DNA of 64,000 nucleotides from JALYJG01 sp033763555 (GTDB lineage Bacteria; Pseudomonadota; Alphaproteobacteria; UBA9219), in assembly GCA_033763555.1 (NCBI GenBank), contig JANRKK010000039.1, positions 12,175 to 76,174 of the forward strand. The letters run 5' to 3'. This document shows positions 60,959-64,000 of this stretch, one piece after another. A program made the position numbers and the translations under genes. The notes below the pieces were generated by a model. The model ran no database searches. It was not told where the DNA came from and worked only from the letters and a program-made list of their open reading frames with translations. Numbering within the stretch: position 1 is the stretch's first letter; every line of letters starts with the position of its first letter.

Positions 60959-61987
60959 TTAGAGCCTATGATTAGCCCCGGTTTGTCTGGCCCTGACGGG
61001 CGAAGGCTTCTTGGCCTTACTATGCTCTAAACCAGCGAGCGCCGCCTCAAATATTTCCATTGTTACGGGTTGCGTCCCTGCCGCTTCTTTGGCGGCATCG
61101 AATGCCGCAGAAAGTTTTTTATAGTTTTCTGGATCGAATTGAGCATCAATAGACATACAATGAATTATATTCATATGTTTTCCGGCACCAGTCCTCAAAC
61201 CACCAGCCCGGAAACTTCCCTCACCGCCGACAACAATCGTTGGCACATGCTGGAAGAAAGCAAGTTTGGGATCCTGATAAGACAGCTTAACAACTGCATC
61301 AAGACAACCGAAATCAACAATAGCCAACTCCGGCCCTACGCGGCCATTATCAGTTGCGATGTCAACTTCGCCCCCTGTTAAGTCACGCATAACATAGACT
61401 GTCTTGCCAGATGTTTCGTGAACGGCTTGCAAGCCTTTTTGATGGCAATCCCTTGCGAAAGGATGGCCTGTAAGCGAAATAATTTGCGCCCCTATACACA
61501 AGGATGGTCTTGCACGGGCAATATCCAGACTGTCTAAAGCAGCCTGAAACATTTCCCGAGTTATCTTACCTTCTCCTGCGCACAATTTTGCACCGTCGAA
61601 AGCTTGAATTAGCCTGCGAAAATTGTCTGGCTCCATCTGTTCAAGTGGGGGCATAATATGAATAACGTTTGATTGCTGCCCAAGAATATATTCTATTTGC
61701 GCCTGCCGCATAGCAGATGATGACTTCATCGCTCCGGAAGCAATAAGAATAACAGGCGTCTTAGACGTCACCGAGCATGGGGGTTTATCCACCCATTGAT
61801 TTAAGGTGACGAACCACGAATTATCCAGAATAAGCAATTCTGGAGGTTCAGCCTTCTGCATCACATAATGAAAACTGCGATCAACATGAAATTCCCTGTC
61901 TGTTCCTTGCAGGACTTCTCTGAGTCCTTTCTCATGGGCTTGAAGAAAAAGGTCTTCGCCAAACGGAAGTGAAATAATCTGCGGCAT
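60959..61987 (-). CDS. Two-unit tandem-repeat protein of unrecognised family
   Basis: 342 residues made of two ~165-residue copies. Unit 1: QIIS 3-6, PELLILD 49-55, TPVILIA 77-83, NVIHIM 107-112, PDNFRRLIQAFDGAK 120-134, FQAALDSL 147-154. Unit 2: QIIS 168-171, PELAIVD 219-225, NIIHCM 273-278, PENYKKLSAAFDAAK 286-300, FEAALAGL 313-320. Same unit as the neighbour at 60399. Fold predicted alternating beta-alpha; function unknown. AGGAGG five bases before ATG 61987 overlaps the stop of a small upstream ORF. A basic tail (about 322-342) ends it. AT-rich. Confidence 0.78.
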   Translation of the reverse strand: MPQIISLPFGEDLFLQAHEKGLREVLQGTDREFHVDRSFHYVMQKAEPPELLILDNSWFVTLNQWVDKPPCSVTSKTPVILIASGAMKSSSAMRQAQIEYILGQQSNVIHIMPPLEQMEPDNFRRLIQAFDGAKLCAGEGKITREMFQAALDSLDIARARPSLCIGAQIISLTGHPFARDCHQKGLQAVHETSGKTVYVMRDLTGGEVDIATDNGRVGPELAIVDFGCLDAVVKLSYQDPKLAFFQHVPTIVVGGEGSFRAGGLRTGAGKHMNIIHCMSIDAQFDPENYKKLSAAFDAAKEAAGTQPVTMEIFEAALAGLEHSKAKKPSPVRARQTGANHRL

Positions 61988-61996
61988 ATGTTCCTC

Positions 61997-62128
61997 CTAA
62001 AGTTGAAATGAAGTCGGTAAGTAAATTTTGTGAGTGTTAGGCGGGGCTCCACCAAGGCCACTGCCGCGCTGACCGCCGTCACGTCGAGATACTTCCGCTG
62101 CCGCAGCTTTTATTGTTTTTTTGACCAT
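61997..62128 (-). CDS. Candidate 43-residue basic small protein
   Basis: Begins MVKKTIKAAAAEVSRRDGGQ, then a Gly/Ser patch and ends YLPTSFQL. GGTGGGG lies a few bases before ATG 62128, and its TAG overlaps the AGGAGG ribosome site of the two-unit repeat gene, so translation may be coupled. Basic N-terminus suggests RNA/DNA contact. No homology known; could be a leader peptide. Confidence 0.4.
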   Translation of the reverse strand: MVKKTIKAAAAEVSRRDGGQRGSGLGGAPPNTHKIYLPTSFQL

Positions 62129-62369
62129 ATACCCCACCAAATATACACGCCCTAACCTTGGATGGCGAAGCTAACAGCAAAAATCAGCGTGCTGCAAGAT
62201 CGAGCTATGGTTAACATGCCTCATATTCCACAATCTTAGGTAGCGGCTTTGCGAGAAAGCATTTTGTTGTCAGATTAACCTTGACCCGCCCGGTATTGAT
62301 GAAGGATTTTACCGCAGACGCACACACATTCATGTGGTTTCAAAGGGCCATATTTTGAAAGAACAAGTA

Positions 62370-63263
62370 ATGGAAAATGAAAAGAAAACAGAAAAACTGA
62401 TTGTTAAAATCGGCACAGAAGCCATGGGTGCAGATAAGGGACCGCCCGACCTGGCTATTCTTGGGCCAATTGTTGATCAAATGGCGACTCTTAAGAAACA
62501 GGGTCATAGAATTCTTCATGTGGCATCAGGCGCTGTCGGTATAGGCCGAGCCCTTGTTTCTAAAATGCCTTCGGACCTTCAGGATTATCTGGATTGCTGT
62601 GACCCCATCGTAGCCAAGCAGATTTTTGCCAGTTATGGGCAGCACATTCTTATGGGCACATACCAACAATTGCTACAGCCTCATAACATGTTGGCAGCCC
62701 AAGCCCTTGTGTCCCAGCACAACCTTTCCTCACCCCGCAACCACTCGTACCACACGACAGCGCGCGCTGTTACGACAGCAAAAGCCGCTCCCCACACTTT
62801 GCCCATCATAAATGAAAACGATACCACGGAGGTCACAGAACTGATGTACACCGACAATGACGGTGTAGCAGGCCTTCTGGCTTGTATAACTTATGCTGAT
62901 CGATTGATTGTCATATCGACATCCGGCGGTGTCTATGACCGCAATCCAGATCAACCGGGAGCCCGGTTACTGTCCACTATTGATGCCAACAAATGGCCCA
63001 AGATAAATACTGATGGTAAATCCGGTTCAGGCACTGGTGGAATGAAAAGTAAGCTTGATGTCATTAAAAAATGGGTAGCTCCCAACGGGATAATTACACA
63101 CATTATAGGCCCCAAAGACTCAATTATGGATGTCCTAGAGGGTAAATCTGTTGGAACAACTATTCTCCCCAAACATCAAGATTCTGCAGTACCTGCTCGT
63201 TCCGCCGGAGCAAATGGCCGTCGAACGATTCTGCCTGTCCGTTTGGGCGTTTTACAGATATAA
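62370..63263 (+). CDS. proB: Glutamate 5-kinase without PUA domain
   Basis: Phosphorylates glutamate in proline synthesis. 297 residues. Amino-acid-kinase marks: LIVKIGTEAMG, VASGAVGIGRAL, IINENDTTEVTELMYTDNDG, GVYDRNPDQPGARLL, GSGTGGMKSKLDVIKKWVAP. It lacks the C-terminal PUA domain (about 100 residues) of standard ProB. No proA or obgE neighbour, AT-rich, so probably acquired or a paralogue. Start ATG 62370 is tentative; GTG 62334 would add 12 residues. The 241-bp upstream gap (62129-62369) holds no other gene. Confidence 0.85.
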   Translation: MENEKKTEKLIVKIGTEAMGADKGPPDLAILGPIVDQMATLKKQGHRILHVASGAVGIGRALVSKMPSDLQDYLDCCDPIVAKQIFASYGQHILMGTYQQLLQPHNMLAAQALVSQHNLSSPRNHSYHTTARAVTTAKAAPHTLPIINENDTTEVTELMYTDNDGVAGLLACITYADRLIVISTSGGVYDRNPDQPGARLLSTIDANKWPKINTDGKSGSGTGGMKSKLDVIKKWVAPNGIITHIIGPKDSIMDVLEGKSVGTTILPKHQDSAVPARSAGANGRRTILPVRLGVLQI

Positions 63264-63307
63264 TCTCTAAGACTTCATATTCTTAAAAACCCTGCTACAA
63301 CAGGCGC

Positions 63308-64000
63308 ATGAGCGTTCTTGTTCGCATCGCGCCGTCGCCCACAGGGTTGCTGCATATCGGCAATATCCGCGCGGCTTTGTTCAACTGGCTGTTCGCCCGG
63401 AAGCTTGGCGGCAAATTCATGCTGCGCCTGGACGATACCGACCGCGAGCGTTCCACACAGGCTTTTGCCGAGGCAATCGAGCGCGACCTGACATGGCTGG
63501 GCCTGAACTGGGATATTTTCGCGCGGCAGTCCGACCGCCTCAACCTCTACACCGCTGCACTGGAAAAATTGAAGGTGTCGGGCCGCGTCTATCCCTGCTT
63601 TGAGACGCAGGCGGAGCTCGACCTCAAGCGCAAGACGCAGCTGGGCCGTGGGTTACCGCCCGTCTATGACCGCGCCGCGCTGAAGCTTGATGACGCCGCG
63701 CGCAGCAAACTCATCGCTGAAGGCCGCAAGCCGCACTGGCGCTTCAAGCTCGACCCCGCCGATGTGGTGTGGGAGGACGCGGTGAAGGGCACCAAGAAAT
63801 TTGCTGGAGCGTCACTGTCCGACCCGGTTCTGGTACGCGAGGATGGCGTGCCGCTTTATACCTTCTGCTCGGTCGTCGATGATGTGGATTTCGGTGTCAC
63901 GCATGTGATCCGCGGCGAAGATCATGTCACCAATACCGCCGTACAGATTCAGATCTGGCATGCGCTGAGCGACAAACCGCCGCCGATTTTTGCGCATTTC
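63308..64000 (+). CDS. gltX: Glutamyl-tRNA synthetase, second copy (5' part)
   Basis: The open frame runs off the window end; 231 residues visible. Starts MSVLVRIAPSPTGLLHIGNI, the HIGH region, then RAALFNWLFARKLGGKFMLR, DDTDRERSTQAF, LGRGLPPVYDRAALKL, CSVVDDVDFGVTHVIRGEDH. The KMSKS side lies outside. Differs from the copy at 26084, notably in the Glu/tRNA acceptor region. In alphaproteobacteria one copy often charges tRNA-Gln for transamidation. ATG 63308 has no good ribosome site; AT-rich gap upstream. Confidence 0.93.
   Translation, partial: MSVLVRIAPSPTGLLHIGNIRAALFNWLFARKLGGKFMLRLDDTDRERSTQAFAEAIERDLTWLGLNWDIFARQSDRLNLYTAALEKLKVSGRVYPCFETQAELDLKRKTQLGRGLPPVYDRAALKLDDAARSKLIAEGRKPHWRFKLDPADVVWEDAVKGTKKFAGASLSDPVLVREDGVPLYTFCSVVDDVDFGVTHVIRGEDHVTNTAVQIQIWHALSDKPPPIFAHF

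Noticed and set aside
1..64000. CRISPR array, prophage or insertion sequence
   Set aside because: No regularly spaced direct repeats, no transposase or integrase, and no phage structural genes were seen; the only repeats are the two palindromic elements listed.

Overview
The window looks like the chromosome of a Gram-negative, aerobic, probably flagellated alphaproteobacterium, closest in gene content and small-gene neighbourhoods to Rhodospirillales or Micavibrio-like lineages. Evidence: a complete cytochrome bc1 operon (petABC) beside hemF and trmL, three-part proton-translocating transhydrogenase genes, DUF2948 after murA, DUF2066-perM-hdaA, LolA and GmhA (outer membrane and LPS), FlhF, an HdaA-type replication regulator and two GltX genes. 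No plasmid, phage, transposase or CRISPR signature was seen, and no rRNA operon. The housekeeping genes are moderately GC-rich; about ten isolated genes of unknown or accessory function are clearly more AT-rich.

Layout. 1-620: 3' end of a dimeric-type glycyl-tRNA synthetase. 815-4576: an unusual chemosensory-like cluster (PPC-like protein, CheY-like receiver, CheX-like phosphatase, membrane CheA-like kinase without a CheW domain). 4613-9915 (minus strand, apart from tRNA-His): a lipoprotein solute receptor, glnA, tRNA-His with a candidate small RNA before it, a stand-alone prepilin-peptidase N-domain, two small proteins, hemF and trmL. 10059-12810: petABC, where the Rieske protein has a 12-cysteine N-terminal extension. 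12923-19498: DUF924, a D-Ala-D-Ala dipeptidase, dcd, a queuosine-precursor transporter, murA, DUF2948, PpiC and a CpsD-like ATPase. 19495-27475: uvrD, a LivJ-like receptor, alaS and gltX on the minus strand, with one small lipoprotein gene on the plus strand. 27591-31061: a membrane protein, comEC and bioD, followed by a 163-bp palindromic repeat. 31230-36047 (minus): lolA, an unknown gene, ftsK, gmhA, cutA.

36111-43755 (plus): recF, nfuA, an FMN reductase, tsaB-rimI, the pnt operon with an extra membrane-protein gene inside it, and nudF. 43836-44486: a kinase-fold-like orphan. 44479-47957 (minus): maeB and purM; purM appears to start at an ATA codon. 48020-51673: DUF2066, perM, hdaA, a triple-hairpin repeat and a glycosyltransferase-like fragment. 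51697-57976: NYN protein, rpoZ, a HAD phosphatase, an M23 peptidase, an ECF sigma factor and comM. 58059-62128: argG, flhF, and two adjacent genes that together hold three copies of an unrecognised ~165-residue unit, plus a coupled small ORF. 62370-64000: a PUA-less glutamate 5-kinase and the 5' part of a second gltX.

Most genes are independent housekeeping units. Functional groupings are the bc1 operon, the transhydrogenase operon, the tsaB-rimI pair, the chemosensory cluster, and the hdaA/perM/DUF2066 series. The main points for follow-up are the cysteine-rich Rieske extension, the three-unit repeat family at 60399-61987, the ATA start of purM, the kinase-like orphan at 43836 and the CheW-less chemosensory module.
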